Shown here: piece after piece, positions 47,301 through 58,593 of the stretch
How the letters are laid out: each line of letters starts with the position of its first letter
Position numbering within the stretch: the stretch's first letter is position 1
Assembly (NCBI GenBank): GCA_009103225.1
Contig: RHPI01002048.1
Span: forward strand, 26,705-90,704
Length of the DNA stretch: 64,000 nucleotides
From: Chlorokybus atmophyticus
Lineage: Eukaryota; Streptophyta; Chlorokybophyceae; Chlorokybales; Chlorokybaceae
Direction: 5' to 3'
Translations under genes and position numbers: made by a program
Notes under the pieces: model-generated
Told to the model about the DNA's origin: nothing
What the model saw: only the letters and a program-made list of their open reading frames with translations
Database searches by the model: none

Positions 47301-47793
47301 TTTGCTACGGGTCGAGTCCCCCCGCAGGTGCAGGTTGCTTACGTTTTGGTGCAAAGCAACTTTGCCATAACATTCAACGTCTTGTGAATTCTACTGCAAC
47401 CAAACTGCATGGGGCAGTTCATAGCTGTTGTGCACCAACAGCATGCGACATGCCTGCACATGGCGTTGGTTTGAGCTTGTGTGTTGAGGTTGTTGCATGC
47501 AACAGTGAAGTAACCCCCATTTGTACAGAGAGGGAATCGCCACGGCCTCGCGACTTGCGCTTGTTGACAAGGATCAGCTCTGCATCTCACAAGCTGCCTC
47601 GACAGCGCTCGGGCAACATAACTCCCCGGTAAGCAAATGTCAACGGCATCCACTTGTTGCTGTGCACATGTTGGACACCTGCTTCTCCTTCTGTACCCAT
47701 CAACCATTTTGTGCTATTGTTGTATGTGCACTCTGCAGGGGCTCTGCTCCGGCGCCAACTTCTTCCAATGTGCGCACGGTCGCTAACGGATGA
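44337..47793 (+). CDS. FluG-type amidohydrolase without glutamine synthetase domain
   Basis: Fourteen exons join in frame to 482 aa: 44337-44372, 44757-44924, 45139-45300, 45395-45487, 45607-45692, 45778-45893, 46164-46281, 46492-46648, 46723-46818, 46902-47019, 47099-47185, 47271-47327, 47529-47628 and 47739-47793. Metal-site motifs fit the amidohydrolase fold: DHHCH (His31, His33), [43 protein letters not shown] and STDGHFFPESFYMG. These match the N-terminal half of plant and fungal FluG/nodulin-type proteins. Those proteins continue into a type I glutamine synthetase domain; here the catalytic domain is followed only by about 80 Ser/Arg-rich residues. The substrate is unknown. Intron 6 uses a GC donor (AAG|GCACGT), supported by alignment of the flanking helix. 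Exon 5's donor (GTTCGC at 45693) is weak but is the only one keeping phase. Confidence 0.88.
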
Positions 47794-50267
47794 CCACATC
47801 AACAAAGCGCAGCTGGCACCATGCAAGAGTCAGTTGTAATTTGTTGTACCCCCTGCCATGTAGCAGCCCTTGAGCTTTGGTCGTAAGCAGCAACAATGGG
47901 TTGACATGTACATACATGTAGTTTGTGTACAATATCTGTAGCTCGTGTACTGCAGCTGTGAGCTACAGCTGGCAGGAGTGCAGGTAGTTGACGCCCCAGG
48001 AATTAGCATGTAGTTGTTGTACATTTGCTCAGGCATGACACTGCTGTTGTATTATATAACTGGCGCATCATACGAACTTCCCTGGATATACTGTATAGCA
48101 GCGCACAATCATATTACATTTGACACAGATGTCACTGCATGATTTTTTTGTCAATGCATGCTGATAGGGTGTCGGCGCATGTGACACAAGTCTGGCTGCA
48201 GCCCACGGTGCTGCACATCAGAGGTCACTTCCATGTACACACATCTCGTGCTTGGGACAGGTAATGGACTATGCTAAGACATGCATGGTACAGCCATACA
48301 TTTCTGCTGGCTGTCGTCGTCATTGTCGTTGGCACTTAGCTAGTTGCATTAGGCCCCTAGCTAAGCCCTCTGGTGAATCAAGCTCTGGGTGTGTGGTTAT
48401 GCGTGTGGGTGCCATGTGTGAGACTGCCATGTGTGTGCCAAGGAATCGAAGGTGCTATTGCAAGCATGCAGTTTGCAGTCCTTGCTACATTTTGGGCATG
48501 CTCATGCACAAGTCATGGTAGTTGTGCTGACGCAACAACTATGCTCACACACGCACCTTAGTTTCACATACCCAACCATCGGGTCACGCACCTATGCTAT
48601 CACACTACCACAACTCCACCTGTTCGACATGCATGCATGCATTTCAAGTCCGTCACCTGCACGCATGTGCAGCCAGTTAGTCTTCAACTTCTCGATGGCA
48701 GCAAGGAGCACGAGCAGCAGACGGACTTCCACTTCCACTCTCCCGTTCTCCTCACCCACACCCTCACTCCCGCCGCCGTCCCCATGCAGTCCCGCATCTT
48801 GCAACCCTCGTTGAGGGCCCCTCTGCCCTGGCCCTCTGCCTGCCCCTCTGCTCCGCCTCTCCCCCTCACGTCACCCTCGCTGCGCAGTGTGACTGTCAGC
48901 ACTGCGGCGTGTACTGTCGCTGTGTCGTTGCTGGCAGTTAGGTGCTGCCGGTGGGGTTGGGTGGTGGGTTTGTGCTTGCATGCTTGGCATAGTGTACATT
49001 GCATGAATGAAGCAGTCTATTAGATGTATGCATGCAGTCTTGCCATGGTCCTTGCATATGCATGCGTGGTACACGGGGTTTGGGCCGTAGGAGCAGTAAG
49101 GGAGGTAGATTACTAGCTGTGGTGACTGGTTAGCCCGGTGGTTGTATAAGCAAATGTTGGTGTTTGAGACTGAGGTGTGCTGTGCATGTCGCCTGCGCTG
49201 TTGGGTTCTATGCACCTTGTGCATGCCGCTAGTTGTGCCTTGCATCTCTAAACGCATGCACCTTTGTATAGAGGTGAGCTCCTGGACATGGGCTTGCTCT
49301 ATGCTGCCTGCCAGTGATGCTGCTGAGGGGCCCAGTGCATCATTGTTGCTTTTACCGTTTTTGCTTGCTTGCTTGCTACTGCCATTGCCTAACGCTGACT
49401 TGTCCACTGTTCACTTACTGCTAGTATGACTGAGTATGCGTGTGCCTGGCATTTTGCGTTTTTTCTTCCATCCTTGCAGTCGACGCATTGTTTTTGACTA
49501 TGTACATGGCATAGGCTGACCATGCATCGCGGTGCAAAGTATCAAGGCATGTGCAGCGGGCGGCGGAGCTGACAAACCACCCCAAATATGGCAATCGTCG
49601 CAGGGCAGGTGGTTATATGTAGGGGCAACTGGTGATATGTAGGCACAGCAATCTCAGCGGCCACCGCAGGGATTGCTACTCTTCGCTGCCGGGCAGGGCC
49701 AGTGGCACCGGGCTCACCCACTACAGATGCGGCGCTAGCTAGCAAGATCATTAGTTGTCAGCTTTGCCGAGTCGCGTTAGTGTACTTGTGTTAGTTTGTG
49801 CGTGTGTAAAGAGCTTATGGCGCAGTGAAACACTGCAGAATTGCGATGTAGAAGACAGGTGGAAACTTTGGTTGCAAGCTACACACGCATGATGGATCGC
49901 CCCATACTCGCAGTAACAGCACATACATCTGTGCACGCTTAGTAACGTGTTTGCTGATGTTGGTTTGCAATTGTGGCTGTTTTGAACATTCTGTGGAAGG
50001 GCCAGACTAGACTAACAGATGTGACAGGACCTGCAAAAGCGACTTGCAAGGCTGTTCTGGTATTGATTTTGGGAATGTTCCAGCTGAAATCACAAACAAA
50101 GACTAGCGAGCAAATCAGGCAGCTAAGCTGACAAAAGCCTCGCCACCACGCCACCGCCTATCTAAAACCCATGTCTGCTGCCGCTGCGACTCTCCACTGT
50201 AAACTGCACAACTGCGAGACAAACCGCTCCCCAGCCCATTACCCAAGACCACTGGTCCCTGCACAAT
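47794..50267. other. Spacer between convergent amidohydrolase and eEF1A genes
   Basis: No supported exon. A C-rich Ser-Pro stretch around 48735-48880 has open frames on both strands but no splice or motif support. TAGCCCGGTGGTTG at 49129-49142 is another copy of the MITE-like terminus. Confidence 0.45.
47835..47839 (+). terminator. Candidate TGTAA polyadenylation signal of the amidohydrolase gene
   Basis: TGTAA 42 bases after the TGA stop, at a spacing usual for chlorophyte 3' ends with short untranslated regions. Confidence 0.4.
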
Positions 50268-51825
50268 TCACTTCTTCTTGGCAGCAGACTTGGTCACCTT
50301 GCCAGAAACATCCTTCTTGTTCACGGCCTTGATGACACCGACAGCCACTGTTTGTCGCATATCGCGCACGGCAAAGCGACCCAGTGGCGGGTAATCAGCG
50401 AAGGTCTCCACGCACATGGGCTTGGTCGGAATCATCTTCACAAAACCAGCATCGCCTGTCTTCAGGAACTTGGGCTCCTTCTCGAGCTCCTTGCCAGAGC
50501 GACGATCAACCTTGGTCATGAGCTCAGCAAACTTAACGGCAATATGGCATGTGTGGCAATCCAGCACTGGCGCGTAACCGTTGCCAATCTGGCCAGGGTG
50601 GTTCATCACAATGACTTGGGCAGTAAAGTCGGCGCATTCCTTTGCGGGGTCGTTCTTGGAGTCAGATGCGACAAATCCACGCTTCAGCTCCTTCACAGAC
50701 ACGTTCTTGACGTTGAAGCCAACGTTGTCACCGGGGGCAGCCTCCAGCAGAGCCTCGTGATGCATCTCCACGGACTTGACCTCAGTGGACAGGCCAGATG
50801 GGGCAAAGGTAACGACCATGCCGGGCTTGATGACACCAGTCTCCACTCGGCCGACAGGTACCGTGCCAATACCACCGATCTTGTACACATCCTGAAGGGG
50901 AAGGCGCAGAGGCTTGTCTGATGGGCGCTTGGGCTCATCAATGGCATCCAGGGCATCCAGCAGGGTGGGGCCCTTGTACCACTCGAGGTTCTTGGAGCGG
51001 TCAATCATGTTGTCTCCCTCAAAGCCTGAGATGGGCACGAAGGGAATCTTGTCGGGGTTGTAGCCAACCTTCTTCAAGTAGTTAGACACCTCCTTCTTGA
51101 TTTCCTCATAGCGAGCCTTGCTGTATTTGGGGGTAGTGGCGTCCATCTGCATGCACACAATACAAATGATTAGTACTAAACGATCAAGTAGCAATCATGG
51201 CCAGATTGATGCATGGACGACTGCATACCTTGTTGCAACCGACAATCATCTGCTTCACACCAAGGGTGAAAGCAAGCAGGGCATGCTCACGGGTCTGGCC
51301 ATCCTTGGAGATACCAGCCTCGAAACCACCCTGGGTAGAGTCGATAATAAGGACGGCGCAATCAGCCTGCAGCAATGGGAGACAGGTCAGCCTTGAGTAC
51401 GCGGCATGCATACGAGAAAAGCAACGATGAGCTGCATGCTGCAACAGGTGGCATGCTGTGCACGAGATACAGCAGGCAGACACATGTGCGTGAAAGCACA
51501 CCTGGGATGTCCCCGTAATCATGTTCTTGATGAAATCGCGATGGCCGGGGGCATCAATGACCGTGCAGTAGTACTTGGTGGTCTCGAACTTCCACAGGGC
51601 AATATCAATGGTGATACCACGCTCGCGCTCGGCCTTCAACTTGTCCAGCACCCAGGCGTACTTGAAAGAGCGCTTGTTCATCTCAGCAGCCTCCTTCTCA
51701 AAGCGCTCAATCACACGCTTGTCAATACCACCCAGCTTGTAGATCAAGTGGCCAGTGGTGGTCGACTTGCCAGAGTCGACGTGGCCAATGACCACGATAT
51801 TGATATGCACCTTCTCCTTACCCAT
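50268..51825 (-). CDS. EEF1A: Translation elongation factor 1-alpha (eEF1A)
   Basis: Three exons, 51825-51502, 51366-51229 and 51146-50268, give 446 aa. The protein is the GTPase that brings aminoacyl-tRNA to the ribosome in the cytosol. G1 GHVDSGKS, G3 DAPGH and G4 NKMD (split across the second intron, K|M) are intact. Also present are the [12 protein letters not shown] and [15 protein letters not shown] sequences typical of eEF1A rather than the EFL replacement protein, and a lysine-rich C terminus (SAAKKK). Codon use is biased towards C-ending codons, as expected for high expression. Divergent from the eL4 gene, so two translation genes share a 1.2-kb upstream region. Confidence 0.98.
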
Positions 51826-53061
51826 GGTGACTGGCTTTCTGAACGAGGAAAAGATAAGTTAGCAGTGGGCCAAGCAAGAGGCCAACGTGGAGTAGGCGTG
51901 CACCACCACCTACGTGCAGCAAACTACAAGTTCAACCAACAGCATCGGGCAACTCAGACAGTTGAATGCCGTCCAGGGCAGATGACAACAGCGACATGCA
52001 ACCACAGGCAGAGGGCAAACAGGCACTGGTGCATGGAACCCTACCGACAAGCGCACGGACGCCGACACCAGGCCACGCAACGACAAAGGCAGGGCCGCCT
52101 TTTGGACACACACACACACAGGGGGAACACAGGAGGCAACTCACCACTGACAAGCGCAGAGGCGCGGAAGAGTACACCGACACTACCGGCGGCGACGGCG
52201 GCGACTTGAACAACAAACTACAGAGAGACCAACGAGGGCAGCCGCCGGCCGTCCTGTAGCCGACAGATTAGATCTGGGCCGTCCGCGTAGCAGCTTTGAC
52301 GATCGGACGGCATCTGCCCGGTCTGCATGATGACAGCGGACGGCTGATGCGGCAGCACGGGCCCTTATCGGACGGTTTGCCAACATCAAGTGATCACATG
52401 CCAAGCAAAAGTTTCTGTGCGGAAAGCGACGTTTAGTTAGCGCGGGCTTACAAGTCTGCCAGACTTTTGCATGTCCTGCTGGGTTGGACCAGATTTGCGG
52501 CTTGCGCCGCCACTCGGCAAGGGTTTCAACGCCGCCCGACTGCAAATCGCACGGCGAGCAGGCTGCTAGCCTGTGCGCTGCGCGCTCTGCGTATCCATGT
52601 ACCTCCACAAGCGGGCATTTATATGACTTTTGCGTGCCATGATCGGTCACATTCTGCATGGTGTGTTTCGTAACCTTCACCGCCGCCAGCAGAGCAACGC
52701 AGAGGAGCGCGGCCTTCGTTGAGCCTTCTGGCGGCGGATATCTGGCATCCACACCCGATCGGCAGAACCGGTTCTGCAGAACTTGTCCTTATTACAGCTC
52801 ATACACAAGGCCTGACTCAGGATACAATACGACGGATCCCAGGACCCTCCAGGTTGGTAAAGTAACGTCGACAACGCCTTGACATCGACGTTGTCGGCGC
52901 TTATGCACCGTTGATGGCAAGGTCTTGGTGCATTCGGGCCGTTGGATAGGATGGCGGCGATATCGGTGCTGCAGCCGCAAAGCGCGGGCCTGGGCTAGGG
53001 TTTGGTCTCTTTGGCGACACCGGCGGTGTAAGCGGCGGCGGCGTCGGGCCCGCCCGCAGCG
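51826..53061. promoter_or_regulatory. Shared 5' region of eEF1A (-) and eL4 (+) genes
   Basis: About 1.2 kb between start codons. No coding exon is supported. A likely 5' leader of eEF1A, possibly with an intron, occupies the left part; the right part holds TTAGGG/AGGGTTT-like words near 52995 close to the eL4 start. Confidence 0.45.
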
Positions 53062-55100
53062 ATGGCGGCGTCGAGGCCCCTGGTGACGGTGCAAGCAGTG
53101 GATGGGGCGGCTGCCTCAGGGGAACAGGTGCCGCTTCCGGCCGTGATGGTTGCCCCCATCAGGCCGGATGTGGTTGCCTACGTGCACACCAGCGTTGCGA
53201 AGAATGCTCGCCAGCCTTACGCCGTTAGCCGCAAGGCTGGCCATCAGACGTCCGCCGAGTCATGGGGAACGGGAAGGGCTGTGTCACGTATCCCTCGTGT
53301 GCCTGGTGGTGGTACCCACCGCGCTGGGCAGGGTGCCTTCGGTAACATGTGCCGCGGTGGACGCATGTTTGCACCCACCCAGACCTGGCGCCGCTGGCAT
53401 CGCAAGGTACAGCTGTTGGATCACAATTCACTGTCCGAAACATTTGTTCACAGCCAATTGGCTTAGTTCAAACGATCGCACATTCACTACTGTAAGACGC
53501 ATGCCTTCATGTGTTGGATCACAATGTACTGTCCGAAACATTTGCTCACAGCCAATTGGCTTAGTTCAAACGATCGCACATTCACTACTGTAAGACGCAT
53601 GCCTTCATGTGTACGAAGAAGCACTGCATAGTACAAATCAACACTGCCTGTCGAAATTATCTGCAACTGATGGCGGTGTATGTAGGTTGTGCAGGAGTTT
53701 AAGCGGTTTTTGAATATAACTATATAACTTTATGTACATGTGCACGAATTTTGCATTGTATTGTACAGATCTGTGTGCCAGGTCTGTGTGCCGTGATCAG
53801 GAGCGTCCTGTCAGTACCTAACAACGTGCTGTAGGCTTCACATGACAAGCTAGTTATGCATAGCCACCATTGCTTGCGTTGTCAATGTTCTACCTTGGTT
53901 GCAACCGTCGGTTATGAGCATGCGCGCCGCATTGCAGATAACAAAGTTGAGACGCCATGTCACCCGTTGTTGAGGCATGCACTGTGGGCCTCCATATATT
54001 ATTTCTGTCGAATGCAGGTGCCGAGTTCTCAAAAGTCTTGTTGTCCTTGCGCAGGTCAGTGTTGGCCAGAAGCGCTATGCGGTTTGCTCTGCACTCGCTG
54101 CCTGTGCTCTTCCTTCCCTTGTGATGGCTCGTGGACACAAGATCGAGGCTGTTCCTGAGCTGCCGCTGGTTCTGGACGACACTGTGGAGTCATTGACTAA
54201 GACTTCCAAGGCTCTGGAGACACTGAAGAAGATTGGTGCATACGCTGATGTTTCCAAGGTCAAGTCCAGCCGCAACATTCGCCGCGGAAAGGGAAAGCTT
54301 AGGAACAGGCGTTACGTGCAGCGCCGCGGCCCGCTGATTGTGTATGCCAACGACAACGGTGTCTCGAAAGTGAGTTGCATGGGGTTATTTCATTGACAGC
54401 ATTTGTTTAAACTGGTACTATGTGGTCACTTGCTGATATATGCATCCTTTACAGGCGTTCCGCAACCTGCCCGGTGTTGAGGTGTGCCATGTGGATCGTC
54501 TCAACCTGCTCCAGCTCGCTCCCGGTGGTCACCTTGGTCGGTTTGTCGTGTGGACCAAGTCAGCCTTTGAGAAGTTGGACGCTATCTATGGCACGCAGAC
54601 TGAGGCCAGCCAGCTCAAGAAGGGCTGGAAGCTGCCCCGTGCTTGCATGACCAACAGCGACTTGGCTCGCATTATCAACAGTGATGAGATCCAGAGCGTT
54701 GTGCGACCAACCATCCAGCCCAGTGAAGCTGCCAACCCCAGGCTTCTAAAGAAGAATCCCCTCAAGAACTTGGGCGCCCTTCTCAAGCTCAACCCCTATG
54801 CCAAGACTGCCCGCCGCATGGAGCTGCGTGCTCAGGTGTGTGACCAGTGTCAGCCAGCTTTTCCTGCAGTCATGTGGATTGCAAGTTCACTTCTAATCTG
54901 ACTTGTGTGTTGCTTGGTACCATCCTCAGGCTCAGCGTGCAGCTGCCAAGGAACAGGCTCTGACCAAGAAGCGATCTAACCCAGAAGGCAAGGCTGCTGG
55001 CAAGAAATTCTACGATACAATGATCTCCGACTCGGATTACACGCAGTTTGATGTGTTCCAGCGGTGGCTCACGGTTGAGTCCACGGTCAAGGCTATCTAA
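53062..55100 (+). CDS. RPL4: 60S ribosomal protein eL4 (RPL4)
   Basis: Exons 53062-53406, 54055-54369, 54455-54835 and 54930-55100 join to 403 aa, standard length for eL4, a large-subunit protein with a long loop lining the exit tunnel. Diagnostic stretches are [31 protein letters not shown] (start shown only in part here: [17 protein letters not shown]), [38 protein letters not shown] and [17 protein letters not shown]. The C-terminal [23 protein letters not shown] is followed by a lysine-rich tail. Intron 1 (648 bases) contains a recent 98-bp tandem duplication. Codon use is like that of eEF1A. Confidence 0.98.
53416..53611 (+). repeat. 98-bp tandem duplication in eL4 intron 1
   Basis: Copy 1 (53416-53513) and copy 2 (53514-53611) differ at about three positions. 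The unit has no frame of interest. Confidence 0.95.
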
Positions 55101-55145
55101 ACGCTCTGTTGCATTGCACCGCCTGTACTTGATTGACATTTTGTG

Positions 55146-55150
55146 TGTAA
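55146..55150 (+). terminator. Candidate TGTAA polyadenylation signal of the eL4 gene
   Basis: TGTAA 46 bases after the TAA stop. Confidence 0.4.
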
Positions 55151-55263
55151 GTAACCATTGTGATCACTGTGATCCAACCTGCACTGCGAATGATTCTAAT
55201 GGCTTGTGGTTAGTGCGACCTGTATTGTGGCATCAATCTGTCACCCTATGGTTGGATAGCTAA

Positions 55264-55371
55264 TTGTGAGCCCGGCGGTGGTGTCACAGGCATTGATGGT
55301 AAATGTGTATGACTGCTACTTGCTCGTGCGTGCTGGTTAGCAGACATGTACAGGATATGCTCGAGGCAGTT
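55264..55371 (+). repeat. Copy of the MITE-like element sharing a 25-base core
   Basis: Begins with GAGCCCGGCGGTGG near 55268 and contains, at 55347-55371, a 25-base stretch identical to 1425-1449. The distal end is not evident. Confidence 0.5.
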
Positions 55372-57153
55372 TGTGTGTGCTTGCTTATTGCATGTGCAGC
55401 ATGTCTGTTGCACCTGTTGTACCCTACTGTGCTGTGCCAGCCTTGCGCGTCCATTCTGACCAGATGTGCTCGCAGCCATATTCCGAGAGATATTTCTGGG
55501 ACTGCATGAATCTATTAGCAAAACTGTAAGTACTTGGAAAAAACATATGCACCAATGTGCGGGCCGATGTTGTCTTTCAATGGACCTCAGCATCCATGCA
55601 ATGTTAAAATGCGTATGAGATGAGACGCGATAATGTTGTTATTTGTTTGTTGTCACAGCAGTTGTGGTCACAACGGCAGTGACAGCATTTATTGCCTCTC
55701 CCACGTCGTTGTTGTGTATATGATGCAACGAATGTGAGTATCCTTGTATTGGACGCTTTATAATCCCGCATCCCGCTTGAGCGCAAACCATTACCCATTT
55801 ACTTGAGCTTCAATCAGTTCATAAGGCACCCCGTGAATGGCGGCCATCCAAGTGATGCCTCATGAATGCTGCAATTGCTATTGATATGTATTACACATGT
55901 GAATATCCTTATAAGGTCATGTAGTGTTCACCAACTGCACATGTTTTCTTCAACTTGTCTTGGACTTGTACATTACATAATACACTCTTTTTGCAAATGT
56001 ATTGCAACAGGTATGCTGCCTCGCATGCATACCAATTGCGAAAACATGGTTATCCGTGTAGCACAATTCAAGTACAAAGGATGCAACATATGTGCTTAAG
56101 CGAACATGTTTATAAAACACAGTACGTACATGTGCGGATGTGTTTACTGCCTACTTGCGTGTGAGGTTGTGTGTTGATTGTGTATCAGAAAGCATGTAGG
56201 TATGGTGGCAGCACTAGTAGTGAACGCTTATATGTCAATCATAATACAGAGCACACACGGGCTTTATTGACTTAAAATAAAGCGTGTTATCGAGCTGAGT
56301 TCAAAAATGAGTTTCAAATTCACTACGTATCAATGGTCTTATGGGGCTTATAGGCTTTAAGAACAACACAAGGGGCGGTCACAGTTATGGTTGGTGACCA
56401 TTACAATGGTCTTAATAGAATTGTGTTCTATTCAATACTATAAACTTTTTCATCACGTGAAACGTAACCCACACATTTACCCCTCACTAAAAACATAGCA
56501 TAGTTTTGTGACCCGCTTTCTACTCTTTTAATTAATTACATACAAAGTTGTATATACATTCATAAATGCTCAGCACATGTCATGTTTATCTGCATGACGT
56601 AAAGCTACGTACAAAGTGCAGAAAGCATGTGAGCTTAACGTAGTAAACGGTTGGTTAATGTTGCATGTTCAATTGATACATGGAGTCTATCACGACTCGT
56701 GAATTCTCACAAAGTTCCTCACGCCCATAAAAGAGTATCGGAGTAACTGTCATGATCGACCAAGTTGCATTCGTCCTGTGGGAACCTGCCCACCGGGAAG
56801 GCCTACTGAGGTCTCTAACACCAGTAAGGGATTTTGCTCGGGCGGGGTACGAGTCATACCGTGTGACACTTTATGATTCAACAACCTTCGGAACGCTCCA
56901 AACCACCACAGCATGCACCACCTAGTTCATCATGCACAAGCGTTCCGTTTTACCCCAAGTATGAGCCACACATTGATAACCGGGAGATGGCTCCCACGTG
57001 CACGGCAGTGAGGCGTCCACGTCGAATTGAGCGATATCCATGCCCGCCTACCTGTTCCTGTCGTTCGCTGGCGCGGAGACGGCGGCGGCGGTGGTGGTCG
57101 TGTGAGGTCCAAGCGTGAGGTTGTCAGTGTAGGCGGGATCAGCTGGGGAGGGA

Positions 57154-58012
57154 ATGGCGACGGTGTGCAGCAGTACAGCAGTGGTGGGTCTGACGCTGCC
57201 TTCACGGCCAGCGGCGGCGCTGCGCCAGCAACGGCGGCAGCCGGTGAGATGCCAGGCCATGGCGGAGCAGCCTGTGAACAGGCCCACGCTCAAGACGCCC
57301 ACACCGCCGTCAGCGCCGGCCCCTTCTTCATCCACACCACCCGTTGCAGCTAAACCGTAAGCGAGACACATATATACTACCCCAATGCACAGCAGATTGT
57401 TGAATCGTGCAGCAAGAAAGTGCCGAAAACATCAATGCAGTGCATGGTGTGTTTGTGTGTGTGTGATCCCTCTCTTGCATTGACATCTGTTTGCCTGTTT
57501 TTTGCTTCTGCAGTAGTGTGGTCACTGTGGAAGCGCAGAGGCAGATCGCCAAGCAGATGGTGGCTTACTTTGAGAACCTCAAGTATGAGCAGGAGGTGGA
57601 GAAGAACAGGTAACGATGGACTGGTTGTCAGTTCGTGTGGTAACGCCCAACTCTGCTTGCCGTCATTTCTCATAGCACACTTGCAGGTTAATGTCATGCG
57701 TGCTCTGAGATTGCTCACTGCAGTGTGCATTGCTACGCAGGATCTTCGGTTTCTCGAGGAAAAATGAGGTTGGCAATGGCAGGTGAGACATTGCCATTGG
57801 CCAGAACAAGTAGTGTGTGGTTTAGTTTGCAAACTCCGACAGCATTGCGTACTTTATATACTTCCTCTTCTAACTTTGCTTGCTTGCACTTCAGGTGGGC
57901 GATGTTTGGTTTCTTCGTCGGCCTTTTGACCGAGTACGCAACGGGCGTGGATTTTGTGGGCCAGCTCAAGCTCATAATTGCCAACCTTGGCATTGCGGAC
58001 ATTGCAGGCTAG
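57154..58012 (+). CDS. Chloroplast one-helix LHC-like (HLIP/OHP type) protein
   Basis: Exons 57154-57356, 57514-57609, 57741-57782 and 57895-58012 join to 152 aa. A Ser/Arg-rich start (MATVCSSTAVVGLTLPSRPAAALRQQ) and an RCQA site suggest a plastid transit peptide, followed by a proline-rich stretch. Residues about 109-135 read NEVGNGRWAMFGFFVGLLTEYATG: one membrane helix carrying the ENxNGR-type chlorophyll-binding motif shared by high-light-induced proteins, OHPs and the LHC family. The rest (FVGQLKLIIANLGI) follows the family tail. Such proteins bind pigments in thylakoids and protect photosystem assembly under light stress. Introns split the conserved motif (NGR is encoded across an intron). 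The exact subfamily is not settled. Confidence 0.85.
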
Positions 58013-58593
58013 TCTTATTGTACTATACTATCAGTACTATGTAATCCTTCCCTTCCTTTTTGCGTTAAGTATCCTTGAATTTTAATGCGGCGGACGTGCG
58101 CATCAGCGCACACTCACTTGCTGGCCAGTCATTCACCATTTTTACAAATGCTGTCACCACGTTTTCACAGGCTGAGGTTGTTACAGTTTCAATAAGATCA
58201 CATCTGTGTTACGTGTTCACATTGGGACTGTGACTGGCGTTGTTTGACACAAGGCAACATGCCTGGCTCAGACAATATGCATGTTGCCAGCACTCAGTAA
58301 TGGATTTAGACTGATGCACCCACTTGATTGGAAAACTGGTGGATTGGACTTGATTGAAGGCGCGGTGCTACACAGCCTGTGTTGTTTCGAGCCTAGTCCA
58401 CTAACAAAACCATGGTGTGGAGACAACACCACAAAGGCCTACACTACAGCCCGGCCACAATGCGCGCATTGCAGCTTCTAAGAATTGTTGAATTGATTGT
58501 CTTGTCCTACCATGTTACATACAGGCCTGGTAATCACATCAGGCCCTTATTGAGGAGCAACACAGCTGCTTGCAGCGCGAATTGCGCTTCTAG
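58013..58593. other. Spacer between convergent genes
   Basis: No exon seen. TTACA near 58515 (TGTAA on the minus strand) lies about 80 bases past the stop of the minus-strand gene and may be its poly(A) signal. Confidence 0.4.
58040..58044 (+). terminator. Candidate TGTAA polyadenylation signal of the one-helix gene
   Basis: TGTAA 28 bases after the TAG stop. Confidence 0.4.

Larger units (their letters stand above)
55101..57153. other. Gene-free spacer, AT-rich in its middle
   Basis: No supported exon. A repeat copy lies at 55264-55371. From about 55540 to 56850 the DNA is AT-rich, much like 6803-9540, with only short unsupported frames. The last 300 bases are GC-rich and serve as the 5' region of the one-helix protein gene. 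Confidence 0.45.

Noticed and set aside
51406-52209. 267-residue plus-strand frame opposite eEF1A
   Set aside because: Shadow of the highly biased codon use of eEF1A exon 1 on the other strand.
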